DNA of 57,295 nt, taken from the NCBI GenBank assembly GCA_025363455.1, contig JANYDW010000017.1, positions 1 to 57,295 of the forward strand, in the 5' to 3' direction. Positions 34,864 through 43,918 of this stretch are shown piece by piece (position 1 is the first letter of the stretch; each line of letters opens with the position of its first letter). The stretch is from Oleiharenicola sp. (GTDB taxonomy: Bacteria; Verrucomicrobiota; Verrucomicrobiia; Opitutales; Opitutaceae). The position numbers and the translations under genes are program-made. The notes below the pieces were generated by a model. That model was not told where the DNA came from. It saw nothing but the letters and a program-made list of their open reading frames with translations, and made no database searches.

Positions 34864-34911
34864 GTGGAGCTTGCTTGCAAGCGATGATCGGCGGCAAGCA
34901 GGCTCCTCTAA
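34864..34911. repeat. REP-like hairpin (short, diverged)
   Basis: GTGGAGCTTGCTTGCAAGCGA (34864-34884) and GGCAAGCAGGCTCCTC (34892-34907) form a compact hairpin of the GGAGC..GCTTGC type. It lies between the divergent rlmN and LptF/G genes. Confidence 0.75.
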
Positions 34912-34957
34912 AAGAGGGATTGCCCGCACTAATGCCGGTAACCAAGGTCATAGCGGC

Positions 34958-36094
34958 ATGAACCTCATCCATCGGCACATCTTCGCGAATGTCCTCGTGA
35001 CCTGCACCGCGGCGGTGGCGATGTTCGGGTTCATCGTGATGTTTGGGAGCGCCATGAAGGATCTGCTGGGCCACGTGCTGGCCGGGCAGCTGGGTCTGGA
35101 CACGGCGGGCCATTTGATTCTGCTGACCATCCCGGTCGTGGTGTCCTATGCGATGCCGGCGGGGATTCTGACCGGAATTCTGTTGGTGCTGGGCCGGATG
35201 TCGTCCGACCGCGAGATCACGGCGTTGCGCAGCTCCGGCCTGAGCGTGGCGTGGCTTTCAGCGCCGATCATCTTCCTGGCCCTGCTCGGGGTAGTGGTCA
35301 CCCTGCTGATCAATTTCGAATTCATGCCGCGGGCCAAGGTGACCTACGAAACCGAGCTGGCCCAGGCGGTGCGGCTGAATCCGCTCGGGTTTATCACGGC
35401 GAAGACCTTTGTGCGGGATTTTCCGGGAGTGGTGATCTATGCTGGCGACAAGAAGGAATCGGTGCTGAAGGACTTTTGGATCTGGGAGCTGGACGCGCAG
35501 AACCGGGTCAAGCGCTTCGCCCGCGCCGACTCCGGCCGGGTTGATTTCGATGAGAAAAACAACAAGCTGGTTCTCACGCTGCAGCATGCGCAGGCGGAGG
35601 TGCGGGACGCCAAGGACCCGGAAAACTTCGCGGCGGCGAGCGGCGCGGCGGCCATGGATCAGGCCACCTTCGACTTGCCGCTGGAGAAACTATCCGGCAC
35701 GGGTGGCATTCGGGTAAAACAAATGTGGCTGACCTTCGGCCAGCTGATGGGCGAGTGGCGCCGGCTGAGCCGGCCGGATCCCGCCGTGCCGGCGGCAGAG
35801 AGGGAAAAACAGCTGATGCGGGTGCAGATCACCATCCAGGACAAATTTGCGGCGGCTTTTTCCGTCTTATCCTTCACGCTGCTGGCGATTCCGCTCGGCA
35901 TCAAGGTCTCGCGCAAGGAAACCTCGGCCAATCTCGTCATCGGCCTGGCGCTGTTCATGGGCTACTATTTCGCCACGTTCACGGTCAGCTGGCTGGACGG
36001 ACACCCGGCCTGGCGGCCAGACCTGATCATGTGGCTGCCGAACCTCGGACTGCAGGCGATCGGTCTCCGCCTGTTCTACAAGCTCGACCGGTGA
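34958..36094 (+). CDS. LptF/LptG-family LPS export permease
   Basis: 378 residues from ATG 34958 (MNLIHRHIFANVLVTCTAAV). The YjgP/YjgQ family is suggested by the N-terminal helices, the SYAMPAGILTGILLVLGRMS motif with SDREITALRSSG (coupling to LptB), a periplasmic jellyroll (about 115-245) and a C-terminal three-helix set (FSVLSFTLLAIPLGIKVSRK, LALFMGYYFATFTVSWLDG, WLPNLGLQAIGLRLFY). It should work with LptB (18049). The partner permease is outside the window. It converges with arnD two bases away. Confidence 0.88.
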   Translation: MNLIHRHIFANVLVTCTAAVAMFGFIVMFGSAMKDLLGHVLAGQLGLDTAGHLILLTIPVVVSYAMPAGILTGILLVLGRMSSDREITALRSSGLSVAWLSAPIIFLALLGVVVTLLINFEFMPRAKVTYETELAQAVRLNPLGFITAKTFVRDFPGVVIYAGDKKESVLKDFWIWELDAQNRVKRFARADSGRVDFDEKNNKLVLTLQHAQAEVRDAKDPENFAAASGAAAMDQATFDLPLEKLSGTGGIRVKQMWLTFGQLMGEWRRLSRPDPAVPAAEREKQLMRVQITIQDKFAAAFSVLSFTLLAIPLGIKVSRKETSANLVIGLALFMGYYFATFTVSWLDGHPAWRPDLIMWLPNLGLQAIGLRLFYKLDR

Positions 36095-36096
36095 GA

Positions 36097-37002
36097 CTAA
36101 GGCTGGCCTTGCAGGGCCAGTACGCCGGACCGGCCGTCCACCGGCCCGTCCACCATCGCGCACACCGGAATCTCCCGGGACCGGGCCAGGCAATCGCGAG
36201 CCGCCGCCTCCAGCGAGACCACCGTGACGCCAGCTGGCCGAAGCGCAGCGAGCAGTTCGCCAAACAGGGCGCGCTTGCCCATGCCCTCCAACTCGGCGTG
36301 GAGGGTAAACACATTTAGCCGGTCCGGCTGGAGCACCGAGAGCAGGTGGGGCACGATGCGCGGCTCCGGGTATTCGGGCCGACCGAGCAGTTCGTCCAGG
36401 GTGGGCAGGGTGCTGGGAATTTCCAGGGTGGTGAAAATGCGCGGGCCGATGCGCGGGAAAAAGGGCGCTGTGCCGCGCGTATCGCTGGCGTAGAGCAGCC
36501 CCGCGCCGTCATAGACCGCCCGGCTGTTGGCATTGGCCTGCCAGCCGGGGGCGCCGGCGGTGACGGCCTCGGTGCCGAAGATGCGGCGAAATTCGTCCCG
36601 CGCGGCCGTGAATTCTGCCTGTACCTCTTCGGGGCTCATGGTGTGCACATGATCCTGCCAGCGGTAGTGATTGAGGCAATGGATGCCGATCTCGAAGCCG
36701 GCGTCGCGCACGGCGCGCATGACCGCCTCATTGCGGCGACCGATATGCGGGGCGGGCAGCAGGGTGCCGTTGAGCAAGGTGCGCACGCCATAGAGCTGAA
36801 CCACGCTCGTGCGGCTCACCTTCTGGAAAAACCCCGGCCGGAAAATGCGCGTGATCGCCCGGCCGGTCTGGTCCGGGCCGAGGGAAAAAAGGAACGTGGC
36901 GGGCAGGCCCGCCGCGCGCAGGTCGGCCACCAGGTTGGGCACGCCGACTCGCGTGCCGCGGTCGGTGTCGACGTCGATCTTGAGGGCGAGCCGGAGGGCC
37001 AT
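36097..37002 (-). CDS. arnD: ArnD-like deformylase (polysaccharide deacetylase family)
   Basis: 301 residues. LALKIDVDTDRGTRVGVPNL is the NodB/ArnD metal-binding start, followed by ATFLFSLGPDQTGRAITRIF, GFEIGIHCLNHYRWQDHVHT with MSPEEVQAEF, and VTAGAPGWQANANSRAVYDG. ArnD removes the formyl group from undecaprenyl-phosphate-4-formamido-L-arabinose at the inner membrane. It is the last gene of the arn operon. Only 2 bases separate its stop from the convergent LptF/G-type gene. Confidence 0.9.
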   Translation of the reverse strand: MALRLALKIDVDTDRGTRVGVPNLVADLRAAGLPATFLFSLGPDQTGRAITRIFRPGFFQKVSRTSVVQLYGVRTLLNGTLLPAPHIGRRNEAVMRAVRDAGFEIGIHCLNHYRWQDHVHTMSPEEVQAEFTAARDEFRRIFGTEAVTAGAPGWQANANSRAVYDGAGLLYASDTRGTAPFFPRIGPRIFTTLEIPSTLPTLDELLGRPEYPEPRIVPHLLSVLQPDRLNVFTLHAELEGMGKRALFGELLAALRPAGVTVVSLEAAARDCLARSREIPVCAMVDGPVDGRSGVLALQGQP

Positions 37003-37034
37003 GGGATGGGAAGTCTCTCGGTTGGAATCCGTCG

Positions 37035-37087
37035 GGTAGGGCGTACCGGCCCGGTGCGCCGCGGCGGAGCGGGCCGCTCCGCCCTAC
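37035..37087. repeat. GC-rich hairpin repeat (GTAGGGCG type)
   Basis: GGTAGGGCGTACCGGCCC and complementary GCGGGCCGCTCCGCCCTAC (37068-37087) form a hairpin between arnA-type decarboxylase and arnD. Related GC-rich GTAGGGCG/GGGCCCGC hairpins occur at 51303-51356 and 47441-47500. Confidence 0.65.
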
Positions 37088-37100
37088 CTCATGAGATGAC

Positions 37101-38138
37101 TCATTCGAGCGAATAATCCTTGTGCGCGAGATGGTAGTCGAGCGTCAGCCGGATGGCGGTCTTGAGGTCGACCTTGGGACTCCAGCCGAGCTGTTTGCGG
37201 ACGTGGGCGATCGAGGGCACGCGTTTCTGGATGTCCTGGTAATATTTGCCGAAATACTTGCCGGACGAGACTGGGACGACCCGGGCGTTGGCCGCATGCT
37301 CGCGGTATTCGGGATAGTGCTTGAAGGCGGCGATGATGAATTTCGCCAACTGGGCGACACTCACGTCGTTCTTCGGGTTGCCCAGGTTGAAGATCTGGCG
37401 CGAGGCGCGCCCATTCTTGTTCTCGATGATGCGCAGCAAGGCGTCGATGCCGTCGTCAATGAAGGTGAAGGAGCGGCTCTGCTTGCCGCCATCGACGAGC
37501 TGGATCGGCTTCTGAAAGATGACGTTCGAGATGAACTGGGTGAAGAGGCGCGAGCTGCCCTCCTTTTGCTCAAACACGTTGTCGAGTTTCGGGCCGATCC
37601 AGTTGAAGGGCCGGAACAGGGTGTAGTCGATGTTGTCCCGCACGCCGTAGGCGTAGATAACGCGGTCGAGCAGCTGCTTGGAGCAGGCATAGATCCAGCG
37701 CTGCTTGTCGATCGGGCCATAGACCATGTTCGTGGTATGCTCGTTCAGCTCCCGGTCGGACGACATGCCATACACCTCGGAGGTGGACGGGAAGATGATG
37801 CGCTTCTTGTATTTCGCGCACTGGCGGACGACGGCGAGGTTCGACTCGAAATCCAGTTCGAAGACGCGCAGCGGGTCCTTGACGTATTGTGCGGGGTTGG
37901 CAATGGCGACGAGCGGGATGACGGCGTCACATTTCTTCACGTGATACTCGATCCATTCGTGCGAGATCATGACATCGCCTTCGACGAACTTGAAGCGCGG
38001 GTTGCCGAGCGAGTCGCCCAGCTTGTGGTCGCCGACGTCCATGCCGTAGACCTCCCAGTCTTTCTTTTTCAGAATCGCATGGGTGAGCGAGCTGCCGATG
38101 AAACCGTTGGCGCCGAGGATGAGGACTTTGAGTGGCAT
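37101..38138 (-). CDS. ArnA decarboxylase half: UDP-glucuronate decarboxylase/UDP-4-keto-pentose synthase
   Basis: 345 residues from ATG 38138 (MPLKVLILGANGFIGSSLTH). Extended SDR fold with NAD motif GANGFIG, IIFPSTSEVYGMSSDRELNE, and catalytic YACSKQLLDRVIYAYG (YxxxK). IPLVAIANPAQYVKDPLRVF and FRPFNWIGPKLDNVFEQKEG match the C-terminal domain of E. coli ArnA rather than generic epimerases. It makes UDP-4-keto-arabinose from UDP-glucuronate. In enterobacteria this domain is fused to a formyltransferase; here the formyltransferase is a separate gene 26 bases upstream in transcription. Confidence 0.9.
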   Translation of the reverse strand: MPLKVLILGANGFIGSSLTHAILKKKDWEVYGMDVGDHKLGDSLGNPRFKFVEGDVMISHEWIEYHVKKCDAVIPLVAIANPAQYVKDPLRVFELDFESNLAVVRQCAKYKKRIIFPSTSEVYGMSSDRELNEHTTNMVYGPIDKQRWIYACSKQLLDRVIYAYGVRDNIDYTLFRPFNWIGPKLDNVFEQKEGSSRLFTQFISNVIFQKPIQLVDGGKQSRSFTFIDDGIDALLRIIENKNGRASRQIFNLGNPKNDVSVAQLAKFIIAAFKHYPEYREHAANARVVPVSSGKYFGKYYQDIQKRVPSIAHVRKQLGWSPKVDLKTAIRLTLDYHLAHKDYSLE

Positions 38139-38164
38139 AGGGGGAAGACGCGCTGACTTTGGGG

Positions 38165-39070
38165 TCAGGCGAGGATTTGTCCAACTTTCAAAGCAGGAGC
38201 GGCGCCGCGCCACTCCGTGCGAGTCAGCTCCAGTGAGCCGTCGCCGGTGCCGATGATCAGCGGAGTGAGCGAAATGATTTCCCCCGGGCGACCCCTGCGG
38301 CCCCGCGTCGCGGGCGAATCTGTTTCGGCCCACCAGACCATGAGGCGGACAGCGTCCACGTCGGTGAATGCGCCGGGATACGGATCGGTCACCGCGCGGA
38401 TAAGGTTAAAAATCTGCCGCGAAGTTTGACTCCAATTGATGCGACCGTCTTCCGGTTTTCGGCCGGTGAAGTATGTAGCCTGGACTTCGTCCTGCGGGGT
38501 TTCCCGGGCTGTGCCGGCCAGCAGCGCGTCCATCTGCCGAACCAGCACGGCGCGGGCGCAGGGGAGGACCTTGCGAAAGGCCTGCTCAGCGGTATCGCGC
38601 GGACCGATCTCCACGCTTGCTTGGTCCACCACGGCACCGGCGTCAGCCTTTTTGACCATGCGATGAAGGGTCATGCCGATGCGGGTCTCCCCGTGGAGCA
38701 CGGCCCAGTTGATCGGGGCGCGGCCGCGGTATTTTGGCAGCAGTGATCCGTGGAGGTTAAAGGCGCCAAGCGGGGCCAGGCTGAGAATCTTTTCACTGAT
38801 CATGTTGCGGTAGTAAACCGACAGGATCAGGTCGGGCTGCAGTGCCGCGATACGTTCCAGCCACTCCGGCGTGGTGATTTTCTCGGGCGTGAAGACCGGC
38901 ACGCCTTTTTCGCGGGCCGCCAGGGCCGGGGTCTTGAACCAGATTTTCTCGTGCGGATTGTCCTCGTGGGTGAAGAGTGCGACGACGTTGTCGCCCCGCT
39001 CCAAGAGGAGGGACAGGCCGGCAAACCCCACCTCGCTATAGCCGAAGAAAAGGATGCGCGGCCGGGTCAT
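38165..39070 (-). CDS. ArnA formyltransferase half (UDP-Ara4N formyltransferase)
   Basis: 301 residues. Fmt-like fold with FFGYSEVGFAGLSLLLERGD at the start. LGAFNLHGSLLPKYRGRAPI with NWAVLHGET holds the catalytic Asn and His. MTLHRMVKKADAGAVVDQ gives the catalytic Asp. It transfers formyl from 10-formyl-THF to UDP-Ara4N. It overlaps arnC by four bases. It corresponds to the N-terminal domain of ArnA but is a stand-alone protein. Methionyl-tRNA formyltransferase is the alternative, less likely in this operon. Confidence 0.88.
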   Translation of the reverse strand: MTRPRILFFGYSEVGFAGLSLLLERGDNVVALFTHEDNPHEKIWFKTPALAAREKGVPVFTPEKITTPEWLERIAALQPDLILSVYYRNMISEKILSLAPLGAFNLHGSLLPKYRGRAPINWAVLHGETRIGMTLHRMVKKADAGAVVDQASVEIGPRDTAEQAFRKVLPCARAVLVRQMDALLAGTARETPQDEVQATYFTGRKPEDGRINWSQTSRQIFNLIRAVTDPYPGAFTDVDAVRLMVWWAETDSPATRGRRGRPGEIISLTPLIIGTGDGSLELTRTEWRGAAPALKVGQILA

Positions 39071-40014
39071 TCCTTGGGCTCCAGGACTTCCTTCACATGG
39101 TAGCGCTGGCGGGCGCGGACGACCTGATAGGTGCGGCCGACGTATTCGCCGATGAGACCGATGCCAATCATCGCGACACTGAGCAGGAAGAAGAGGATGC
39201 CGAACAGGGTAAACACGCCAAAGGTCTCGCGGTCGAGGTTGAGCAGGAAACGCCGGAAGAACAGCAGCGCCACCAACGCAAGACTCCCGGTCGCGCTCAG
39301 CATAGCGAACATCGTGAAGTATTGCAGTGGCGCGATGGAGAATCCCGTGATCAGGTCGAAGTTCAGCCGGATGAGTTGGTAGAACGAATAGTTTGACACG
39401 CCTGCGTGGCGCTCCTCGTGTTTCACGCCCACCTCGCCGGGATTGCCGGAAAAGCTGTAGGCGAGCGCGGGAATGAAAGTGTTGATCGCCCCGCTGCGTA
39501 CGATGGCGTCGATGATCGGACGGCGGTAGGCGCGGAGCATGCAGCCCTGATCCGTCATCCTGATGCTGGTCGTCCGCTCGCGCACGAAATTGATGAGCTT
39601 CGAGGCGTACGTGCGGAAAAAAGAATCCTGCCGGTTCAACCGGAAGCCGCCGACGGAGTCGTGGCCGGCGTCGATCGCCGCGAGCAGCTTGGGAATTTCC
39701 TCCGGTGGATTCTGCAGGTCGGCGTCGAGGGTGACAATGACTTCGCCGCGCACGCGCTCAAACGCCGCCATGATGGCCATGTGCTGGCCGTAATTGGCGT
39801 TGAAATCGATCACGCGGGTGACATCGGGCCGCGCGGCGTATTGGGCCCGCAGCAGGTCAAGGGAGCGGTCGGCGCTGCCGTCGTTGGTGAAGAGGATCTC
39901 GTAGCGGCGGCCCAGCGCGTCGAGGGCGGGGTAGAGCCGCGCGAACAGGGTCGGCAGGTTGAGTTCCTCGTTGTAGACGGGGATCACGACGGAAAGCTGG
40001 ACGGGCGCGGTCAT
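39067..40014 (-). CDS. arnC: ArnC-like undecaprenyl-phosphate 4-formamido-arabinose transferase
   Basis: 315 residues from ATG 40014. GT2 domain: LSVVIPVYNEELNLPTLFAR, ILFTNDGSADRSLDLLRAQY, VIVTLDADLQNPPEEIPKLL (the DAD motif), then TDQGCMLRAYRRPIIDAI and two C-terminal helices (FTMFAMLSATGSLALVALLF, FTLFGILFFLLSVAMIGIGL). The enzyme puts Ara4FN on undecaprenyl phosphate at the cytoplasmic face of the inner membrane. It overlaps arnB and the formyltransferase gene by four bases each. Confidence 0.92.
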   Translation of the reverse strand: MTAPVQLSVVIPVYNEELNLPTLFARLYPALDALGRRYEILFTNDGSADRSLDLLRAQYAARPDVTRVIDFNANYGQHMAIMAAFERVRGEVIVTLDADLQNPPEEIPKLLAAIDAGHDSVGGFRLNRQDSFFRTYASKLINFVRERTTSIRMTDQGCMLRAYRRPIIDAIVRSGAINTFIPALAYSFSGNPGEVGVKHEERHAGVSNYSFYQLIRLNFDLITGFSIAPLQYFTMFAMLSATGSLALVALLFFRRFLLNLDRETFGVFTLFGILFFLLSVAMIGIGLIGEYVGRTYQVVRARQRYHVKEVLEPKE

Positions 40015-41162
40015 GATTTCTGGTGGGTGCGGAGGAGGCCGGTGAGTGCGGTGACAACCCGGGTGACGTCGGTCGGTGTCATCGCCGGAAACAGCGGGAG
40101 TGTGAGGATGTTGCGCCCCGCATATTCGGCGTGGGGAAAATCGCCGTCTTTCCATCCCATCCGGCGGTAGAGTGCGAACAGGTGGATCGCGGGATAATGC
40201 ACGCCGGTGCCGATGCTCTCGGCGAGGAGCCGGGCCATGACGTCGGCGCGCTTGAGGTTGAGACGTTCCTCGGGTAGTACGACCTGGAACATGTGCCAGT
40301 TGCTGTGCGCGAAATCGGCGACCGGCAGCCGGAGGCCGAGTTCAATGGCACCCGACGCGGTCAATTGCTCAAAGTAGGCGCGGGCGAGTTCGTGGCGTTT
40401 GGTCGTGAACGCAGCGAGGTGCGGCAACTGGCCGAGGCCGACGCGGGCAGCGACATCGGTGAGGTTGAATTTACCGCCGACCAATTCGACTTCCATGCCG
40501 TCGTGACCGGAGCGGACGACGCCTTGCAGCCGGTATTGCTCGGCGAGCCGAGCCTCCGCGTCGTTGTTCATCACCAGGCAGCCGCCCTCGATCGTCGTGA
40601 TGTTTTTGTTGGCGTGGAAGCTGAAAGAGACGAAGTCACCGAATGCGCCGATGCGTTTTCCCTTCCAGGTGCTGCCGAAGGATTGGGCGGCGTCCTCGAT
40701 GACGCGCAGGTGGTGCTTTTTCGCGATGGCGTAAAGCCGGTCGCGGTCCACCGGCAGGCCGGAAAGATCCACGGGAATAATCGCCCGGGTGGCGGGGGTA
40801 ATGGCGGCCTCGACGCGGCCAAGATCGAGGTTGCGCGTGACCGGATCGATTTCCACGAAGACCGGCTTTGCGCCGACATCGAGGACGACATTGCTGGTCG
40901 CGACCCAGGAGAGCGGCGTGGTGATCACCTCATGCCCGGGGCCCACGCCCGCGATGCGCAGGGCGATTTCCATCGTGCACGTGCCGGAATTGAAGGCGCG
41001 CACCGGTCGGCCCCCGCAATATTCGGAGAGTTTCGCCTCGAAGGCCTTAACTTGCGGGCCCGAAGTGATCCAGCCGGAGCGCAGCACCTCGGCCACTCCG
41101 GCGATGGTCTCGTCGTCAATCGTTGGCCGGGTGAACGGTAGGAAAGGCAGGGCGGCGGACAT
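40011..41162 (-). CDS. arnB: ArnB aminotransferase (UDP-4-amino-4-deoxy-L-arabinose)
   Basis: 383 residues from ATG 41162 (MSAALPFLPFTRPTIDDETI). DegT/DnrJ/EryC1 PLP enzyme: PFTRPTIDDETIAGVAEVLR, SGWITSGPQVKAFE, FNSGTCTMEIALRIAGVGPG, VIEDAAQSFGSTWKGKRIGA and the Schiff-base lysine in SFHANKNITTIEGGCLV. It transaminates UDP-4-keto-arabinose with glutamate. The longer frame to 41438 runs antisense into arnT and is not used. Confidence 0.93.
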   Translation of the reverse strand: MSAALPFLPFTRPTIDDETIAGVAEVLRSGWITSGPQVKAFEAKLSEYCGGRPVRAFNSGTCTMEIALRIAGVGPGHEVITTPLSWVATSNVVLDVGAKPVFVEIDPVTRNLDLGRVEAAITPATRAIIPVDLSGLPVDRDRLYAIAKKHHLRVIEDAAQSFGSTWKGKRIGAFGDFVSFSFHANKNITTIEGGCLVMNNDAEARLAEQYRLQGVVRSGHDGMEVELVGGKFNLTDVAARVGLGQLPHLAAFTTKRHELARAYFEQLTASGAIELGLRLPVADFAHSNWHMFQVVLPEERLNLKRADVMARLLAESIGTGVHYPAIHLFALYRRMGWKDGDFPHAEYAGRNILTLPLFPAMTPTDVTRVVTALTGLLRTHQKS

Positions 41163-41163
41163 G

Positions 41164-42855
41164 TCAGGGTTTGTTGCTGAGAAGGTAATGGTTGCGAGTT
41201 TCACCGAGCAAATAATAAGCGAAGGTGTGATCGGCCAGCAGATCCGTCGCGATCTCCTTTTCCGCGACCAACCACAGCCGCACCGGCCCCACCCAACGAC
41301 GGCGGAACTCAGCCTCGTCCATGAACCGGCCGCTGGCGCGGGCGGCGGCATCCTCCTCCAGCTCCAGTTCGCCATAGGGATTTGGGCCGCGGTTGGCGAC
41401 GACGTCCACCATCCTGCGGCTGTAATAGGCGAAATCATGGAAAAATTCGTGGTAGTGCACCACCTGGTCGCCGGGTTGCGCGCGGGCTGTCACGATGTTT
41501 GCGAGTTCCACCGTGCCCCTTCGCTGGATCTCAGGAACGGCATAGACTATGGTGGCATAGAACAACCCCACCGTCATCAGCATGGCACGGAGGGCCGGGC
41601 GGGTCCGTTGCCGGAGATTGAGCCAGAGCGTCAGGCCGCTGCCCACCAAGGCGATGATGGCCAGGACCAGGGCAAAGGGACGCAAGACAATGGCCCGCTC
41701 CGGATCCCGGATGATTTGGCCCGGATGCAGTACGATCATCAGCATTCCGATGCCCAGCAGGGTGCTGACCAGTGTGAATACCACGAATCCCGTGCGGAAT
41801 GATCGCGGTTCTTTTTGATCTGTCCGCGCCAGCCAGATCCCGATGAGGACGGCCAGCGGCGGAAAAATCGGGAGGATGTATGGTGGCAGCTTGGAGTGGG
41901 ATTTGCTGAAAAAAAGAAAGATGAAGGCCGCCCAAGTCACGAGGAACCAGGTATCCGCCTTCTCCCGGCGTGCCGCCCAGCCGCCGCGCAAGGCGTCGCG
42001 GAGCGCCGGCCACAGGAAGCCCGTCCAAGGGAACAATCCGGCGATCATGACCGGAAAAAAATACCACCAAGGCCCGGCCCGGCCCGCGGCGGGGGAAGTG
42101 AAACGTTCCCAATGTTCATAGACAAAGTAGCGGTGGGCCCAAGTTTCATTGCGCAGCGCCGCCAGCACGTGCCAGGGCACGGCGAGGGCCAGGAAAAGGA
42201 TTGCGCCCGTCGGCAGATAAAGGGGCCGCAGCCGGTGCCATTGGTTGAACAACAACAGCCACACGAACATCACGGCGCCCGTGACGAGAAACCCGATCAG
42301 CCCCTTGGTCAATGTGGCCAGCGCCATGCTGGCATAGAGCCCATAAAATAACCACCGCCGCCGGGAACCGGCGGGTTCCCGCACGCCGAGGATGAAGCAG
42401 AAAAGAACCGCGCTCATCAGCACGGACACGGCCATGTCGAGCAGGAGGACGCGGGCCATGGCGAAATAGAGCAGGGTGGTGGCAAGCACGAGTCCGGCGG
42501 CCAGCCCCGCCTGCCGGCCGTGGAGCTGCCGGGCGGCCGCATAGGCTAGCAGGACACCAGCGAGGGCGAAAAACGCGGGCACGGCGCGGACCGCCCACTC
42601 GCTGTACCCGAAGGTTTGCTGGCTGGCGGCCACGAGCCAGTAGACCAACGGGGGCTTTTCGAAATAGTTCACCCCATTCAAGCGCGGGGTCACCCAATCG
42701 CCAGTGGCCACCATCTCTCGCGGGATTTCGGCATACCGGCTTTCATCGGGAAAAGGGAGATAAGACGAACCCAGCCGGAATCCGAATAAACCCAGGCACA
42801 GCAGCCCCAACAACAGCAGGTCCTTGCGGACGGAGGGCGGAGTGGGGGCGATCAT
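41164..42855 (-). CDS. arnT: ArnT-like lipid A aminoarabinose transferase (GT83)
   Basis: 563 residues from ATG 42855 (MIAPTPPSVRKDLLLLGLLC). About twelve membrane segments. The first periplasmic loop, SSYLPFPDESRYAEIPREMV then ATGDWVTPRLNG and YFEKPPLVYWLVA, is diagnostic of GT83/ArnT with its catalytic acids. SKSHSKLPPYILPIFPPLAV is also typical. It transfers Ara4N from undecaprenyl phosphate to lipid A in the periplasm, lowering negative charge. It opens the operon. No arnE/arnF flippase gene is present. It faces the ECF sigma operon across 185 bases. Confidence 0.92.
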   Translation of the reverse strand: MIAPTPPSVRKDLLLLGLLCLGLFGFRLGSSYLPFPDESRYAEIPREMVATGDWVTPRLNGVNYFEKPPLVYWLVAASQQTFGYSEWAVRAVPAFFALAGVLLAYAAARQLHGRQAGLAAGLVLATTLLYFAMARVLLLDMAVSVLMSAVLFCFILGVREPAGSRRRWLFYGLYASMALATLTKGLIGFLVTGAVMFVWLLLFNQWHRLRPLYLPTGAILFLALAVPWHVLAALRNETWAHRYFVYEHWERFTSPAAGRAGPWWYFFPVMIAGLFPWTGFLWPALRDALRGGWAARREKADTWFLVTWAAFIFLFFSKSHSKLPPYILPIFPPLAVLIGIWLARTDQKEPRSFRTGFVVFTLVSTLLGIGMLMIVLHPGQIIRDPERAIVLRPFALVLAIIALVGSGLTLWLNLRQRTRPALRAMLMTVGLFYATIVYAVPEIQRRGTVELANIVTARAQPGDQVVHYHEFFHDFAYYSRRMVDVVANRGPNPYGELELEEDAAARASGRFMDEAEFRRRWVGPVRLWLVAEKEIATDLLADHTFAYYLLGETRNHYLLSNKP

Positions 42856-43009
42856 GGGGTTGATCCAGAAAAGATGAGGGGCAGGGTGAGTCACGCCGAA
42901 TCGGGCTTGGTTGCGCGCCGTCGAATCAGCTTGGTTGCTGGCAGGCGGTGATTTACACCGGGTCATGCCACGGATTATCCCGGTAACTCCGCGACCCAGT
43001 CAGCCGTCT

Positions 43010-43036
43010 TGAACCATGTGCCAACTGCCTGTCACA
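43010..43036 (+). promoter_or_regulatory. Candidate ECF-type promoter of the sigma operon
   Basis: TGAACC (43010-43015) and GTCAC (43031-43035) are separated by 15 bases, resembling the GAAC...GTC pattern of many ECF sigma promoters. It lies immediately before the sigma gene, as expected for autoregulation. The downstream box is very close to the start codon, so the transcript would be nearly leaderless. Weak evidence. Confidence 0.3.
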
Positions 43037-43040
43037 CACC

Positions 43041-43628
43041 ATGGTTGATGAAGCCTTCGATTTTGCCGGATGCCTCAAACGCGTGCGCGAGCGCGACCAA
43101 GCGGCGTCCCGACAGCTGGTCAACGAGCTCTATCCCCAGGTCATCCGCATTGTCCGCTCCCATTTACCCCGACGGATTGCCGAGGAAGACCTTGCCCAGG
43201 ACATCTTTCTAAAAATGTTTACCCGCCTCGACCAGTATCAGGGCAACGTGCCTTTCCCCCACTGGGTCTCCCGGATCGCGGTCACGACCTGCATTGACCA
43301 GCTCCGCGCCCAAAAACGCCGGCCGGAATTTCGCTGGGCTGACTTGCCGGAAGAGCAGGCGGAAATTCTTGATCATGTGCTGAGCGATGAACGTGAGGCC
43401 CTCCCGGGCGACGCTTTGGCCGCCCGCGAGCTCGTGCAAAAGCTGCTCGACCAGCTCAAGCCTGACGACCGCCTGGTCATCCAGCTCCTCGACCTCGAGC
43501 AAAAGACCTTGGTCGAAATCAGCGAGCTGACCGGCTGGAACCAGACCCTCATCAAGGTGCGCGCATTTCGCGCCCGACGGAAATTGCAAAAGCTGTTTCA
43601 GGAACTACAACAACAGGAGAAGTCATGA
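43041..43628 (+). CDS. ECF-type RNA polymerase sigma factor
   Basis: 195 residues. Region 2: ASRQLVNELYPQVIRIVRSH, then RIAEEDLAQDIFLKMFTRLDQY and FPHWVSRIAVTTCIDQLRAQ. Region 4: LVQKLLDQLKPDDRLVIQLL, LEQKTLVEISELTGWNQTLI and KVRAFRARRKLQKLF. Region 3 is absent, as in ECF sigmas. The stop overlaps the next gene (ATGA). With the next two genes it forms a sigma / membrane protein / periplasmic sensor unit like CnrH-Y-X. The divergent neighbour is the arn operon, a possible target. Confidence 0.9.
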   Translation: MVDEAFDFAGCLKRVRERDQAASRQLVNELYPQVIRIVRSHLPRRIAEEDLAQDIFLKMFTRLDQYQGNVPFPHWVSRIAVTTCIDQLRAQKRRPEFRWADLPEEQAEILDHVLSDEREALPGDALAARELVQKLLDQLKPDDRLVIQLLDLEQKTLVEISELTGWNQTLIKVRAFRARRKLQKLFQELQQQEKS

Positions 43629-43918
43629 GCCAATTTGAACAACAGTGGCAACGCCTCACGGCGCTGGCCCGTCAGGCCCCCGCCGACCGCGACACCGCGG
43701 TCCCGCCCGGCTTCGCCACCCGTGTGGCCGCCCGGGCTGGTGCTTTGCCGGTTGGAACTCCATGGCTGTTCCTGGAGCGTTTCGCCCTGCGTGGTCTCGT
43801 CGTAGCGGCCGTCTTCGGCGTGGCCGCGGTGGCCTTCAATTATTCGAGCCTCCTGTCTGACCAAGGTGAGGACTACGCCAGCACCGACACGGTGGGTGAG
43901 CTGCTCGACCTCTCATGA
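43625..43918 (+). CDS. Small single-span membrane protein, probable anti-sigma factor
   Basis: 97 residues. A cytoplasmic part of about 58 residues is followed by one membrane helix (LRGLVVAAVFGVAAVAFNYS, about 59-78) and a short acidic periplasmic tail. It has no zinc HxxxCxxC motif. Position and topology (sigma gene before, sensor gene after, four-base overlaps on both sides) fit an anti-sigma of the CnrY type. The family is not recognisable by sequence. Confidence 0.6.
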   Translation: MSQFEQQWQRLTALARQAPADRDTAVPPGFATRVAARAGALPVGTPWLFLERFALRGLVVAAVFGVAAVAFNYSSLLSDQGEDYASTDTVGELLDLS

